From contig NC_079147.1 of assembly GCF_945859685.1 (NCBI RefSeq), positions 55,396,946 to 55,460,945 on the forward strand: a stretch of 64,000 bases of DNA, given 5' to 3'. This document shows positions 33,865 through 46,504 of this stretch, in pieces; the stretch's first letter is position 1; every line of letters begins with the position of its first letter. This DNA comes from Eupeodes corollae (Eukaryota > Arthropoda > Insecta > Diptera > Syrphidae). The notes beneath the pieces are model-generated. The model did not search any database, was not told the origin of the DNA, and worked only from the letters and a program-made list of their open reading frames with translations. Both the position numbers and the translations under genes were made by a program.

Positions 33865-34905
33865 AAAAAGAGGCTGTGATGCGACACACACTGATAAATT
33901 CCCATTCCGTCTGTCGATTTGTGTTGCTTAAAAGTTTGTAGGTTTTCGTGTTGTGTTAAAAAAGTTGTCCGTGGAATTATTCTTAAAATTTTTTAAATTA
34001 TCAACAATATTTTTCATATGAAGAAATAGTTTAGTTTGAAAATCTAGTTTTGTTAAATAGATTTTAAGTAGAAAACAATTTTTACCAATTTTAGTAGAAT
34101 TTCTTTTCATTTTTATTTCGTATAAAACAAATACAAACTGGATAAATGAAAATAATTTGAGAGATATCGATAACCGAACATCAATTTTTAAAAAAATTGC
34201 GTACTATTTGTTGCATTTTTATAAAAAAAATTACTGAATGAAATAAAATAAGTTTTAAGCCAATATTTTTAATTTTTGAAAAACTATTTAAGTCGAAAGT
34301 AATTTTTTACAAAGTTTAAGTATTGTTTTTTTTTTAGATTTTTAGTTTTTGTAAAAAAAATTTGTTAATTCAATTTTTCTCAAAAATTTATCGAATGGAG
34401 AAAGCAATATTTCTTATAACATAAAATAAGTTTGTAGTTTAAAATGTTTGAAAAGATATTTAAGACAAAAATAAATGTTTACCAACTTTGAGTAATTTTT
34501 GTTTAGGTTTTTAGTTTTAGTAAAAAAGCTATCAATTCGATTTTTCATTTTACTGAATGTTGAAAAAAATATTTTTAAAAGCAAAAAATAGTTTAAAGCC
34601 ATTATCTCAAAAAAAAAACCCACGCAATTTTCTTGGGAGCCCTTTCTGCACCTTTCAGCATTATTATGTGTAAAAAAATGTATTTGAAGTCGATATCTCT
34701 ACTGGTTCTTGAGCTATCTAGGTAAAAACAATGTCGGGAACGTACGGACGTACGCACTTACGAAAGTACATACACACGCACGCACATACATCTTTCTAAA
34801 AATCTTTTATTTCGACTCTAGGTACCTTGAAACGTCGAGAAATGTCAACATTTTCAATCAAACAAATCGTTCTCATTAAAATAACTTCCTATTGGAACTT
34901 AATAA
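33865..34905 (+). repeat. R172 family, most complete copy
   Basis: The head (TGATGCGACACACACTGATAA, CCGTCTGTCGATTTG, TTGCTTAAAAGTTTGTAG) matches the reverse complement of 58140-58240. The body holds about three diverged tandem units of roughly 170 bp marked by TTTTTACCAAC, TTTTTAGGTTTTTAG, TCAATTCGATTTTTC and AAGTCGAAA. The tail carries CACGCAATTTTCTTGGGAGC, GAAGTCGATATCTC, TTCTTGAGCTATCTAGG, AACGTCGAGAAATGTCA and an imperfect palindrome AATAACTTCCTATTGGAACTT. It has no coding capacity. It is non-autonomous, and its class is unknown to me. Confidence 0.85.
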
Positions 34906-35039
34906 GGGGGGTATGACGTCTAAGACCCTCATCACCACTGTATTCGCTATTGCTCTGTACTAGGGTATCTATTCAAGATAAAATTGAAAAATACTTGAAG
35001 AAAAACAACTCTGAAACAACTTAACCAATTTCAATGAAG

Positions 35040-35651
35040 TTTTTATATACTTTCAGTAGGTATGAGAATAGGTTTTTATCTATTTTTTATATTCTTAAGT
35101 GCTATGGTTAAATTGCATCAACATCGTACACGATGCAACAATCTTACGATAGTATTCAGTTACGGTAAGTATAATGAAGCATTGATTAAGGATATTGGCA
35201 TTATCATTGCCAACTTACCACGCAGTCATTTCGATAATGCATTCACCAAATCGAAACGCATCTGATTTAATAGACACTGAATTGAACTTGAACTACAATA
35301 CAATAATGTAGAAATAGCAGCGATTGTTGCTCGCAATGTCTTACTAATAAATGGAGAAAAAAGAACCATTTATGACCCCATCATGCTCGCAATTTTGGCA
35401 GGACAAGGTATTTCTTTTTTTTGGATGTGCCAGGTGGAACTGGCAAAACATTCCTTATTTCGCTTAATTCTTGCTAAATTACGATCAAATAATGGTATCG
35501 CATTGGCCGTTGCATCTTCTGAGATTGCAGCAAGTTTATTGTATGGAGGCAGAACGGCTCATTCAGTACTTAAACTGCCCCTAAATTTTCAAAATAACCC
35601 AGTAGCGGTGTGCAATATAAAACAAATTATGAATGGCCACAGCGCTGAAAT
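35040..35651 (+). pseudogene. Helitron helicase fragment including Walker A
   Basis: This is a piece of the Pif1-like helicase domain that unwinds DNA for rolling-circle transposition. It reads YNEALIKDIGIIIANLPRSH near 35170, a helix region near 35300, then a Walker A zone near 35425-35455 split by a frameshift (one frame gives a damaged DxPGGTGKT equivalent). After that come RLILAKLRSNNGIALAVAS, EIAASLLYGGRTAHSVLKLP and NPVAVCNIK. The segment corresponds to the part missing from the Helitron at 53537-56661. It ends at a family A LINE in opposite orientation and resumes after it only with the C-terminus (36150-36311). Confidence 0.85.
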
Positions 35652-36165
35652 AGTTTAAATGTTCCCCTTATATGTTTATATTTAAACACATTGCAAGCGT
35701 TAGGAAAATAAGGAAGGATTTAAGAGGAGATACCGCTGCACATTGGTCTCAAAGTTCTGGACATCAAAATGGGAGGGAAAAACAGAATTGGCTAAAGCAT
35801 TCCACATTCTCGATATGCGATTTAAGAAAGAATCTCTATGCTTGACAGTACGCCCGAAATTGAGCTCAAGGGTAAACTGATGAGCATTCCTGGGAGTGCG
35901 AGTATTACGGCTGAATCGTTTAAGGGGTGGAATGCAACTGGCTAATTCGCAAGAACATTGTTTGTAAAAATATCGATAAAACAACGAAAGGCATGAAACA
36001 TTGCGGCGGTGTTCCAGCGATGAAAATGTTTCGATTATAGTTCTATCGCCTATCATTTTTAAATCGCTTTTTTGTATTCTATCCAAGAGATTTAAACCTG
36101 TTTTAAGGGCACCTGCCCAAATATGCAAATAATATTCAAGCTTTGGACAGATGAAGGCTTTGTAA
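35652..36165 (-). pseudogene. Family A-like LINE, older copy inserted in Helitron
   Basis: An open 163-residue RT C-terminus (35700-36191) reads FICPKLEYYLHIWAGALKTG, LLDRIQKSDLKMIGD, LEHRRNVSCLSLFYRYFYKQ, IPPLKRFSRNTR and RDSFLNRISRMWNALA. It is clearly the family of 16765 but diverged, and its 3' UTR is recognisable yet altered (CCCCTTATATG ... CGTTAGGAAAATAAGG). It lies antisense between two parts of a Helitron helicase, so the first dozen residues of the ORF may be Helitron sequence read backwards. Confidence 0.85.
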
Positions 36166-36311
36166 TGACTAATAACAAATCTCAAGGCCAAACGATGTGT
36201 GTCTGCGGCTCACATTTGGGCACTTCATGTGGCAAACCATCCAGTATGTTTGTATTGGCGAAAGATGGGATCAAAAAAAATATTGCACACTCTGTTGCAT
36301 TAAGAGATTGA
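36150..36311 (+). pseudogene. Helitron helicase C-terminus
   Basis: GFVMTNNKSQGQTMCVCG, then GKPSSMFVLAKDG and KKNIAHSVALRD up to a stop, is the conserved end of Helitron helicases (the TINKSQGQ motif VI region). It is collinear with the fragment at 35040-35651, but several hundred residues between them are missing. Confidence 0.85.
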
Positions 36312-37159
36312 TATTGTTTTTTTTGTAGTATACTCATAATTAGCGATATGTTTATAATTTCATTAATTTTTATAAATTAAAAGAAATAGTTTGGTGATTT
36401 GTTATTTTAATATTTTGTCACCGTTTACAGTGCTCTGTACCTGTCCCACTTATATATCAAATCCTTAAACATTTACAATAAGTTAGTAATTTAATTCTAG
36501 CAAAATGTTCTCTAGAAATTATTTATATGACAAAATAACGTTTGTTTGGTAACCTAGGTCTATTAAAAAACTAATTACCAGGATCTTATTCTACAGACTC
36601 ATCAGTTAGGTACGATCAATCGATTGCTAAAGCATTTTGGATTATGGTTTTCGTAAGGACTTTATAATGGTTGACCATATTTTCACCTTATACCTTTAAA
36701 TAAAATTAAGAGTTTTTTATCTTCTCATAACGTCTTACTTCAAGAGCTGAATCACTGCTTGCATACTTTCTTAAACAAAAAATCAGATCTCATTTAAAAT
36801 ATACGGAATAAGAGTGATCTATTTAGTATTTAATATTCCAGAAAACCTCGTTCTCGTTGATTCTCATCAATTGGTGTAAAAAGTCTATGCTAATAAATTT
36901 AATATCATTCGAGGACGCATGGTATTGCTCACACCATCCGCTACTGATCATCATTAAACATTAATTAAACTTAAAATGTTAGCCTCACATATAATATTTA
37001 AAAAAATTTATACTTTAAAACTTAACTAAATACCTAAGCAGAGCCCCTTCTGTGCTCGCAAATTCTTATCAATGCCATAGCTCGTTTCTCCAAATTGTAT
37101 ATACATAATTATCTTTGAGTTTATAATAAATACCACTAGAATTAAATTTAATATCAAAC
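36312..37159. other. AT-rich stretch, possibly Helitron 3' flank
   Basis: No gene is recognised. The first part may be the 3' non-coding end of the Helitron fragment, but I see no CTRR hairpin end that I would defend. Confidence 0.5.
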
Positions 37160-37900
37160 TCGATTACAATTCCCTATCGTGTGACAAAGAAAAGGTTACC
37201 GCCTTTTGTGACAAATTGGAAAGCGATTTTTATGCTAACTTTCACGACCATCGACGACTCTACCCATCCACTTGATATCTTCAAAACAAACTTCGTGAAT
37301 TGCAGATTCTTAGAAAACATCACTTACTCAACCAGTCACCGGGTGTAGTGCAGCAAACATTTCCCATTCAACGCATTGCTTAAACAATGAAGAATTTGAT
37401 TCTGTTTAAAAAGAAGGTCTGGTCTTTAAGCGGAAATCTTTTCAACTTCCTGTCCACCTTGTCCGCATTATACACAATTTCTTTTCAAATCGTAAATTTT
37501 ACGTTTCGGTAGAAAACACCGACTTCACTCTTAAAAATTAAAGTATTACCTCGATTTGAGAATTGAGATCAACCTCTCCAAAGCAAAACTAACAAGTCTC
37601 AGAACAGCCTCAAAGAATGGTTGTAAACTCTTATCCCTGATCCTCTCTGACAGTACGGTAGTAAGACCCAAACAAAGCGTGAAATATTTTGAAATACAAT
37701 TTTTTGAGAGATTTAAATTCAACCAACTTTGGCACGTTACCCTTCGAAAGGCAAATGCTGCCTTTTCTCTCATACGACCCCTTTTGCGAAAAGAGGTCAT
37801 CTTCAAACCCAAAAAAAACTCTTGGTGTATATACAAGTCATCAATCCTTTTCTTATCAACTGTTTCCCCATATGGTACACAATAAGTCCCACTTAGATGA
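37160..37900 (+). pseudogene. Jockey-like LINE RT fragment
   Basis: The 3' half of an RT is visible. A linker and C-palm zone lies at 37180-37540, then NLSKAKLTSLRTASKNGCK, DSTVVRPKQSVKYFEIQF, FERFKFNQLWHVTLRKANAA, FSLIRPLLRKE and a terminal IYKSSILFLSTVSPYG equivalent to the YKSLIRPILTYG motif. Frames alternate between about 37556-37885 and 37689-37937. The family differs from A, B and LOA. Confidence 0.7.
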
Positions 37901-39599
37901 AGGATGTATAAGGTACAGCCAAGGAGTCACTGTTTAGTAAAATTTTTGTGCTGAGGTTTATTTGGTTCATAAATACAAACATTGGGAAGGTTGTCACAGT
38001 CAACGAAGCAATCGGGCGGTGTTAATTGATTTAATACTACACAATTTAAATAACGTACTCAACAGTGGTTTTTTTTTTTAATTTTTCTTATGTAAAAGCC
38101 ATCGGAGTTGGCATTTTACTTCGTAAGACATATTCTCGTTAAATTGTAGCAAGTCAAAAATCTTTCTATTAAACAGAGCTAAAAAATAATTAAAGTTTCG
38201 GATGTCTTCAAAACATATAACAAAGTATACTTTTAAATTAATTAAAAGAGTATCAAACATATTTTACACATACATAGATGGTTAAGTTCAATATTTAAAG
38301 ATTATAAACATTCAGTTCCAAAACATTATTAAAACTAAAACTTACAATTTGCTTTAAGCTAGGACACTAGATTAGTCTAAGTGCTAACCTTACCAAGTTT
38401 TGGTTATCGGCCATTTAAATCAACAAAAAAAAACGCGAACATAAATAATTAAGATAGAATGCCATAAAACCGAAGTATCCATCAAACACTAAATTTGTAA
38501 AAAACATTTAATAGTTTTTTTTTTGTTTATTAATGAATTGCCGGTAGATATTTAATTGTTTGTTTTGTTTTAGTCTTCTTTTTTTAATAACTCAATAAAC
38601 CATTAAGCACCTCTAAAAAACTATCTAAGCAAAGCTCATCAAAATGTTGGTAAGAAAATTGTAGACTGTTGAATATCTATATTAAATACAAAAATTAACA
38701 TTAAAGTTATGCGTCGCAGCGCGTAGGTAATTATTGTGCGACTATAATTTGTTTGTTCGGTGGTTATTGCGCGTCGCGTTTGTTGTTATGGTAGGTCTTT
38801 TATGGAAAGTTAAAATTAATATCGAAAATATTAAGCACTTTAACAGAGACTCATTCATGCTTTAAAAAGTTGACAAACATTAAAAATTTTCACTCGTTAC
38901 TAGCTTTGATGTATAAGCTATCTCGATACTTTATTTCTCACGAATTACCGAAGTTCTGATAAGATCGACGCTTTAACGAAGACTGTTGAATTGATTGATA
39001 TTGAGCTAAGATTTTAATACGAAAACAAATTAATTTGTCGGTGTTTTTTAATGGCAATGCCTAATAATTGTGAATAATATTAATTTTTATAGCTACATAT
39101 GTTTACATCTACACATAAATTCAATGTAAACAAATTTTAAAAAAGTTTCTTGATTCGATGTTCAATACACCGAATGTTGAAGCCATCACAAAACACCTAT
39201 TAAATGAAACAAATCGATACTATTTTTACTTTGCAAGTGTGCTTTAAGGTCTATAAGACTACTGAACCAATTGAGTTATAAACTGTTGTCTACCGTTTGT
39301 ATGATTTCTTTGATTAAAATCGGTTCAACTGTTTTTGTATCCTAGGTATTAATTCCGAACACTGTTTTTTTTAGAAAAAATCGAATGCATAAAGAAACTA
39401 CTATTCCATAACCAAAGTTAAATTTGTTATCACACCAGATAGATCTAATAAAAATGATGTAGATCAAGGTCGAGAAACACATTTTTATAAAAATCGTAGA
39501 TTTCATAATGCAGTTAATACATTTAACGTGTTCATCAGATAAGGAATACAGGTGCAATAGCTACAACAAGCAATCAATTCTTCAGTTTTTCTATTAGAC
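37901..39599. other. AT-rich stretch without recognisable gene
   Basis: I see no coding or RNA feature. A mildly GC-richer patch at 38705-38795 (GCGTCGCAGCGCG, GCGCGTCGCG) stands out, but without a recognisable function. Confidence 0.55.
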
Positions 39600-41390
39600 A
39601 GTGACCGATTGTGACACCTATTAACGAGCTTATAGTGATCTTCTTAGAGTTGGCAAGCATCTTGAGAGCATTGAATCAAGTGGATGGCAGATGTTTTTTG
39701 TTACCTGACACGTGGTGATGTTGTTCCACCTGGTGTTAGCCTTTTTTAAAGCGTCTTGGTATGCAAGCATTTGCCAAACGTGGTAGGACGGGCTGTACTA
39801 TACCGTTCCTGGCGGGTTCATCTGCCTAACAGTTATCTGAATGTCTCTATGGACCGGCACCCAGCAAAGGTGAATATAAAAATGTTGTGCCATTTCCATT
39901 ATCGATAGTTATGGACTGTTATAGAGTTTGTAGAGACAGAGTCCAGAGATTTGATAACGAGCTGAGTATCAGCTTTTGATATACCGTTTGCCTTAAACCA
40001 AAACAAGACTTCTTTCATCGCCAAAACTTCCGCCTGGAACAAACTACAATGATTAGGAAGGCGGAATGAGAAACCTAGTTTCAGTCGTTCAGAGTACAAA
40101 CCTCTACCAACCGCTTCTTTGTTTTGATCCATCTGTATAAAAATGGATTGAATCGTTTTTCAGGAATGATCTATCATCCCAGAAAGGTCTTTAAGGTACA
40201 GAGATCTGGAAGTTTCTGTCAAATTGTTGTTGGGGATGGTGAAATCTGTGTGCTTGGAATTGATTCTAAATACCTAACAATTAGGGAGTGGCCAATGTTG
40301 TTGTTAGTCCACTGCGACGAAGCTTTAAGGCGAATAGCAGAGCATGCAGCTATTTCTTTGCTAAGTATATAAAGGGGTGTTAGGTTGAGTAAGGTGTCCA
40401 GTACGCAGATGAGGTCGTGCAAAGCGATCCGCTTATACGAGTACATAGGCAAGCTGAACGTTGGACTTTGTTTAATTTGTCTCGGTTTATAGCTTTCATT
40501 GCCACACCGTACATTAAAATCGGTCTAATTACCTATGTGTTTAGCCAATGCGTGATTCTGGGTTGTAAACCCCGTATGTTACCAATAGCTTTTTTAGAAT
40601 AAAAGAGAACTACCGTAGCTTTTTTGGCTCTTTCCTGTCCATTGCGTTTCCAATTTAGTTTCTTATCTAAAATAAGTACCAGGTATTAAGACTCGTCTGA
40701 GAATTATAATAAGATTCATTTAATAGAGGGGTTGACAAATGGAATTTTTATATTTCCTCAAAAATAAGACTAAATCGGTATTGTGTGAGTTAACACTCAG
40801 TCCACACCGATCAGCCCAAAGTATTAGTCTGTATAAGGCATTTGTTAGAAGTTCTTTTAAGGTGTTAATATGCTTTCCTGAAACTACTATAGCTATGTCA
40901 TTCGCATAGGCAATCACTCTGAAAACTTCCGCATCAAGACCAGTTAGGATTTCATTCAATACTACGTTCCGGAAGAGAGGGGATGGAACACCACCTTGCA
41001 GTGTCCCTCTTCTAACGAATCGTCTGCCAGAAGACTTGCCCACTTTTTGAGTTAATTATTCTGCTAGTCAGCACTAAATGAATTAACTCCCCAAGTGAAC
41101 TATCTACGTTTAGAGATGTGCAGACGTGATTGCAGATGTGTCCACGTTGTAAAAGGCAACTTCGATGTCAGGGAAAGCAACCAAAGTGAACTCTTTATGA
41201 TGGGGGGAATATTCGATGGAGCGTACTAAGGTGTGTAACGTTGTTTCCACCGATTTAGCTTTACAGTAGGAATGCTGATACGAAGACAGAAGTCAATCAA
41301 TAAATCTTTCCAAGGTCTTAAGAAGGAATGATGATAGACTTATAGGTCGTAGGTCTTTACGATTGACTTGAGAGCATTACATACTTGAAC
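39600..41390 (-). pseudogene. LOA/I-like LINE (RT and RNase H), 3'-truncated
   Basis: On the minus strand RT runs from about 41390 through VDSSLGELIHLVLTSRIIN, GRRFVRRGTLQGGVPSPLF and FRVIAYANDIAIVVSGKH, where YADD is changed to YAND, to HNTDLVLFLRKYK. RNase H at 39899-40132 reads GRGLYSERLKL, FRLPNHCSLFQAEVLAMKE and LVIKSLDSVSTNS. It continues to HLCWVPVHRDI near 39860, then a tail with NTRWNNITTCQVTK at about 39720. The changed catalytic Asp and stops mean it is inactive. The CCTAA 3' terminus is absent. Confidence 0.83.
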
Positions 41391-42189
41391 GTTGCAAATT
41401 TCGGTTAGAGAACTACAAGGAAAGTGTGTGTCCAGTAGTAAAACCTGCGATTTATTACTTGAAGCCGTCTGTATCTTTCAAGCAGCTTGGCATCGCTGGA
41501 TTAGTTGAAAAAATTTTCCGTAACCTGGAGGCTTCAGAATTTTCTTTCCACGGAAAGATCACCATTAGATCGCTAAGACTTCCTTTGATTGCAGTTTCCT
41601 CTTATGAGCATAAATGGACAATAAATTCTGCTCAAAAAGCCATATATGCGTTCTTTTTTTTTTAAATACATTCATTTTTAAATCGGATATGAATTAAGGC
41701 TGTCAAAATCCATTGAAAAATGCAATTAAATTGCCAGGAAGAAAACCTCGATGACCAATGTTATTTAATAGCTACTATACTAATATTTGAAAAAAAAATG
41801 TCTTTAAAGAATAAAACTAATTTAATTTATTTTAAAATAGGTCAAATGTTCTGACGTTTTAGTTTAAGAGATATGACAGCTCAAAAGTAAAGCTATCATT
41901 AAATTATTCCTATAAGTTTATCATCACTTTTTCTTTAAACTTTAAAAAAATGGTTGATATCCATTTAAGCGTTACTATTAATACAAGACTTCTGTCTATT
42001 CAATTCACTACGGTTGCTTTCCTGGAAGGTGCGTTTAACAACTTGGAAACATCCTTAATCAAATCTGCGCTATCGTAGAGGTTTCGTTTAGGGAGTTTAT
42101 TCATTAAATACTAATAAATCAAAACTAGAACTTGAGCAAGAAGATTCTTTAGATACTGAAAGATGGTGTTTTATAACCTCTACTTTGAA
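41391..42189. other. Non-coding junction between two LOA fragments
   Basis: Bases 41391-41660 may hold the N-terminal RT remainder of the minus LOA; the rest is AT-rich without features. Confidence 0.5.
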
Positions 42190-43690
42190 AAGTGGTGGTA
42201 AATGCAAGCCTTGCTAGGTTTGAATGCGGAGGGCTTCAGAGTGATTGCCTATGCGGATGACGTTGCTAGCATCTTAACACATTAAAAGAACTCTTATATA
42301 ATGCCTTAGACAAAGTAATACTTAAGGTTGAATTGTTGGACTGGCTTCAAACCACACAAAACCGAATTAGTCCTATTTTCTAGGAAATACAAAACTCCAT
42401 TTGTTAACCCTATTTATATTTAATGTATCCAATTAAAGTTCTCAGACGAGGCTAAGTACCTGGGTCTTATTTTAGATACAAAATAAATTGGAAACGCAAT
42501 GTTCAAGAAAGCTACTTTAGCACACTTTTCTTGCAAAAAATCTATCGGTGATAAATGGTGCTTACAACCTCAAATTACGAATTGGTAATACCCATAGCTA
42601 ATGTGACCGATTTTAATGTACGGTATAGCAGTATGGTGGATTGCTTTGGAATAAGCTATAAACCGCCACAAACTGCATATAAGGGGATTGCATCGTGGAT
42701 ACCTTACTCCGCTTAAAATATCTTGCTATACTTAGCAAAAGAATTGCTGCAAACTCTTCTATTCGCCAAAAAGCTTCATCGCATTGTGTTAAGAAAAAAA
42801 TTGACTACTCCGTAGTCATTTAACATTTAGAATCAATTCCGAAGCGCACTGACTACATAATCCCCCATCTGCAATTCGACAAAAACTTCCAAATCTCTAT
42901 AACTTCCAAATCTTTCTGAGAAAATATGGCATTTAATGCAGACGAGTATAAACAAGTGAAGGGGTTGGGGAATGTGTGTACTCCAAACGACTGTATTAAA
43001 GTCTATCATTCCGCAGCATGTTCCAGGCGGAACTTTTAACGACAAAACAAGTCTTGTCCAGTTGGAAAACGTGATACCAACATTTGATATTCGTATTTTC
43101 TCGGATATTCAGACCGCTTTCAAATCTCTGATTCTCGATCATGTGTAACGCAGATCGCAGAACAGTTAGAGAAACAGGAAATTGTAAGGCAGATGAACTC
43201 GCCAGAAATAGTTCAGTACAACTTATTTTACTATTTTTGGCGAAACAGCTACATATAAACTATTTATAATGCAAGTCGCTTTGAAGAAAGTGGAATAACA
43301 TCATCACGTGTCAGGTCACATCTGCCCTCCACTAGAGCGCTCAAGATGCTTGATATCTCTACGCACCTCGCATATAAGCTCAATAATCGGTGTCATAACG
43401 GTGCACTGTCTAATAGAGAAGAATAAGAAACAGTTCTTTAACTCCCCTGTACATGCCCTGCTCTAGCTTAAAAACGTAAGACTTACCTAGCAGAATTCTT
43501 CTATAACGACCAAACCAATCTGAACCATATAAACATAAGTTTTTCACGTTTCGTAAGGGACTCAAACTGGATTAATTGAGCTTAGAATAAAGCCTCAAGA
43601 TTCATGAGGTATCACAATGGGTCATTAAACTGGCCTTAGTGTGAGTGGGAACTCTATCTGCGCAGACAGCCTGTTTAACCTAACCTAACT
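42190..43690 (+). pseudogene. LOA/I-like LINE (RT remnant and RNase H remnant) with CCTAA 3' end
   Basis: RT appears at 42215 as LNAEGFRVIAYADDVA, then a gap and HLNTLKELLYNALDKV-like sequence, KPHKTELVLFSRKYK and FSDEAKYLGLILD at about 42440. RNase H traces (FQAELLTTKQVLSSW, RIFSDIQTAFKSL) lie near 43020-43130. The 3' UTR (CACAATGGGTCATTAAACTG) ends in TTTAACCTAACCTAACTT at 43674-43691, as in the other LOA copies. Deletions and stops throughout. It is close in sequence to the LOA at 26690. Confidence 0.8.
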
Positions 43691-45454
43691 TATTGAGACC
43701 TTACTTAAATAAGGTCAAATTCGTTGAATGAAAAAACTAGTCCACAAGGGTGCAAATTACATTCTTGGCTTGAAGTCGAAATACTGAACATCAAAAACAA
43801 CAAACACAAAAAGGACTTCAAAACTTTCATATAGAAAATACGGTTTGGCCCTATTCATGAAACCAAATTAATATTGCCATGAAATGTTGAACGTAAAATC
43901 ATAAAAATTAATTAATTATTAGTATGCTTACAGAGTTTATTAGAAACATCATGAATATTTATAACAACGTCAACGTTAATTATAAAAATAACTGACCTCA
44001 CAAAACTTATAAAAGAAATTCTTTTTCTAAAAACATATTGAAATGGTTCTTTGAACTCTGCGTCCACATGATTTCAAAAACTCGCTGGAAAGGAATGATA
44101 TTGTAAGTTATTATATTGAAAAAGTGACATATACATAATAAACTTTGCTCCATTGACAATTCTGTCACATCGAATAAAAAATTGCCTCAGTTGTTGTAAA
44201 AATATTTGCAATATCAGGCTTATAAATCTTTTGGAAACGAATATACACGAGCCGTTATAGTTGAAGCTTGTTCTTAGGTCTACGTACAACAAAAATGTCT
44301 CCTATTTTATACATAGTACCTTCATGACTGTCCCACATAACACAACCATTTTTACCTGAACACAGTGTTCAGGAATAATGGTGCTATTTCGAAAAATGTT
44401 GTCTGAACAATATCCTGTATCCTGTATGGAGACACAACGACAGATATCAGTAACAAAAAAGGACATCAGAATATGGCTCAACACGGGGATGCGTGCCAAA
44501 ATCGAATAAACTTTGGCTCGTGTTCGTTTACACTTAATAACATCAAATCACCCACGATAAGGGTCGTCCGGTTTTGGTATATATTCTGGAGCATAGCGGA
44601 CGTAAAAAAAAAGAAATAATAGAGCAACATGACTCCTCCATAGTCTCTCTCTCTACTATCATCATCAGAATTCAGGACCACAGGAAAGCCACACTTAATG
44701 CTCGAGGTTGTAAGTTTAATACTTGCAAATTGACAGGGCATTTGTGCTGCTGAGGTCGTTTTCGAATGGAAGAGCGTGTTCATTATGGCCGACACGATGG
44801 CTCTATGGGGAATTATATAGACAGAGCCGTAGGTAATGTACCTTCAATGTATTCTGTACACTATATACCTATATAATTATAATAATCGTACACCATCTGA
44901 GAATTTTTAGAGCTATGTACATCCGTTTATACAAAAATAAATGTAAGAATGCATACATACATACCTACCACCTAACCTAGCACCATATTTTGTATCCTTT
45001 TTAGATGGTGTGGTCGAATAAATTAGTGTGATTGTCCTTTTTTTATATATTCGGTTTTTGTTTAAAAAGGAAAAGGTAAAGTGGCCAAAAGTTCTTGGAA
45101 ATGACTTCCTGTATTGTTGGTTGGGTTTGTGCGATCACGATAGCGGCAAATGTTCAAGATTGCGACAATATAGATAAGATAGGCATTTCCTGCTCTAATT
45201 GATTGGCATTGTTTTGGGCAAAATACCACATTCATCAGATAATAATTTATATCTTTAACTTCCTACAGCATTCAGCAAGGTGTAAGGAGCTTTTTTTCTG
45301 GAAGTTTCTATAAACCTACTTTGTTCGTGTTATAAGGCTATTATTTTTGCTGAAGAGCATTAAATTTAAATGCAAGTCTTTGAGACTTTTGTCATGAAAA
45401 AAAAAGAAGTTATTTTAATTTTCACCCAATGATCAAAAATATAAGAAATGGCTG
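43691..45454. other. AT-rich stretch without recognisable gene
   Basis: The 105-residue ORF at 44478-44795 (minus) has no recognisable domain and contains a low-complexity run; I do not call it a gene. Confidence 0.5.
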
Positions 45455-45515
45455 GGGGCGTCCCACACTGAGAACTTCCCATCCGAACAATACTGTCGAT
45501 TCGTCTAAAACTTTA
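45455..45515 (+). repeat. R172 head fragment
   Basis: GGCGTCCCACACTGAGAACT and CTGTCGATTCGTCTAAAACT match the R172 head (GCGACCCACACTGATAACTT, CTGTCGATTTGTCTTGC). Confidence 0.6.
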
Positions 45516-45609
45516 TTAAAATATTAATAGCAATATTTTATGTGAGATACAAATGTTGAAGTCAATAAATTTCTTCGTTCTCCTTATACTGGAGTTATAA
45601 ATCTTTTCT

Positions 45610-46500
45610 TAATATTCGTTAAGGCCATAAGGTGTGGTGAGTTGGTTAATAGAAGAGGCCAGAGTTTCTCAGGTTGCGGATGTAAGTGTTAAAAGAAATT
45701 GAACTATAAAAAGAGGAGCAGTCAACTGAGCCAGAGAGAATTTCCTGTAATAAGTTGAGGTTAAACAGACGGACGCGATCACGATAAGCGGGTGAGGTCC
45801 AGTAAGGCATCGAATTTAAAAACGAAGAAAAATTGATTTGGAGACCAAACCTGCGACGCATATTCAAGTAATGGTCGGACAAACGTCATTTAAAGCGATC
45901 GGGACACGTAAGGGTTATAAAATACTTTGAATCATCTTTTGACAAAACCATATGCAGAGTTGGCCTTGTGAATTATTTCGTCAATGTGAGATATAAATTT
46001 CGGTTCATGGTCAAATAAAAGGCCAAGATCCCTTATGATTTCTACTTTATTAAGATATTAAGGATGGCGAACTGTTTGAATGCATTTACGCGAAAAGTCA
46101 TTGTCTGGTATTTGCTGATATTGAGCTCTAATCAATTTTTTGTGCACCAGGTTGAGAAATTGTTGTAATCTTTTTGGAGGACCTATAGGTCTTCTTGATA
46201 AGTTCCAACGATTTTGAAAAATTTTGTATCATATATCGGCGGCGTAAAGGGATATCTGGCAATATTTGAAGACCATTTCATTAATTGTAACGATGAAAAA
46301 ATAGGGGGCCTAAATGACTACCTTGGGGAACACCAGAATTGGCTAAATAGGATTGAAATGAGCGGATCTAAATCAGACATAATATTTACGATTTTTAAGG
46401 AAAAAAGTAATCAGTTTGAGAAACGGCGGTTAAAAACCTAAGGAGGATAATTGTGGTGGTAGAACTTTTTAAAAGGGAGTCCTGTGCTGGATGTTTGGTA
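45610..46500 (-). pseudogene. Family B LINE RT, copy 1
   Basis: On the minus strand this reads SGVPQGSHLGP at about 46340, IYDTKFFKIVGTYQEDL, YNNFSTWCTKN..LELNISKY at about 46110, ANSAYGFVKR and FVRPLLEYASQVWSP. It ends with YRDRVRLFNLNLLQEILSG and NTYIRNLRNSGLFY in the 45646-45882 ORF. This is the RT palm-to-C-terminus of a jockey-like LINE. A second fragment of the same family lies at 48570-49050. The 5' side is cut at 46505, where R172 begins. Frames change several times. Confidence 0.75.
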
Positions 46501-46504
46501 AATA

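Noticed and set aside
44478..44795. 105-residue minus ORF as a gene
   Set aside because: It has a low-complexity run and no motif.
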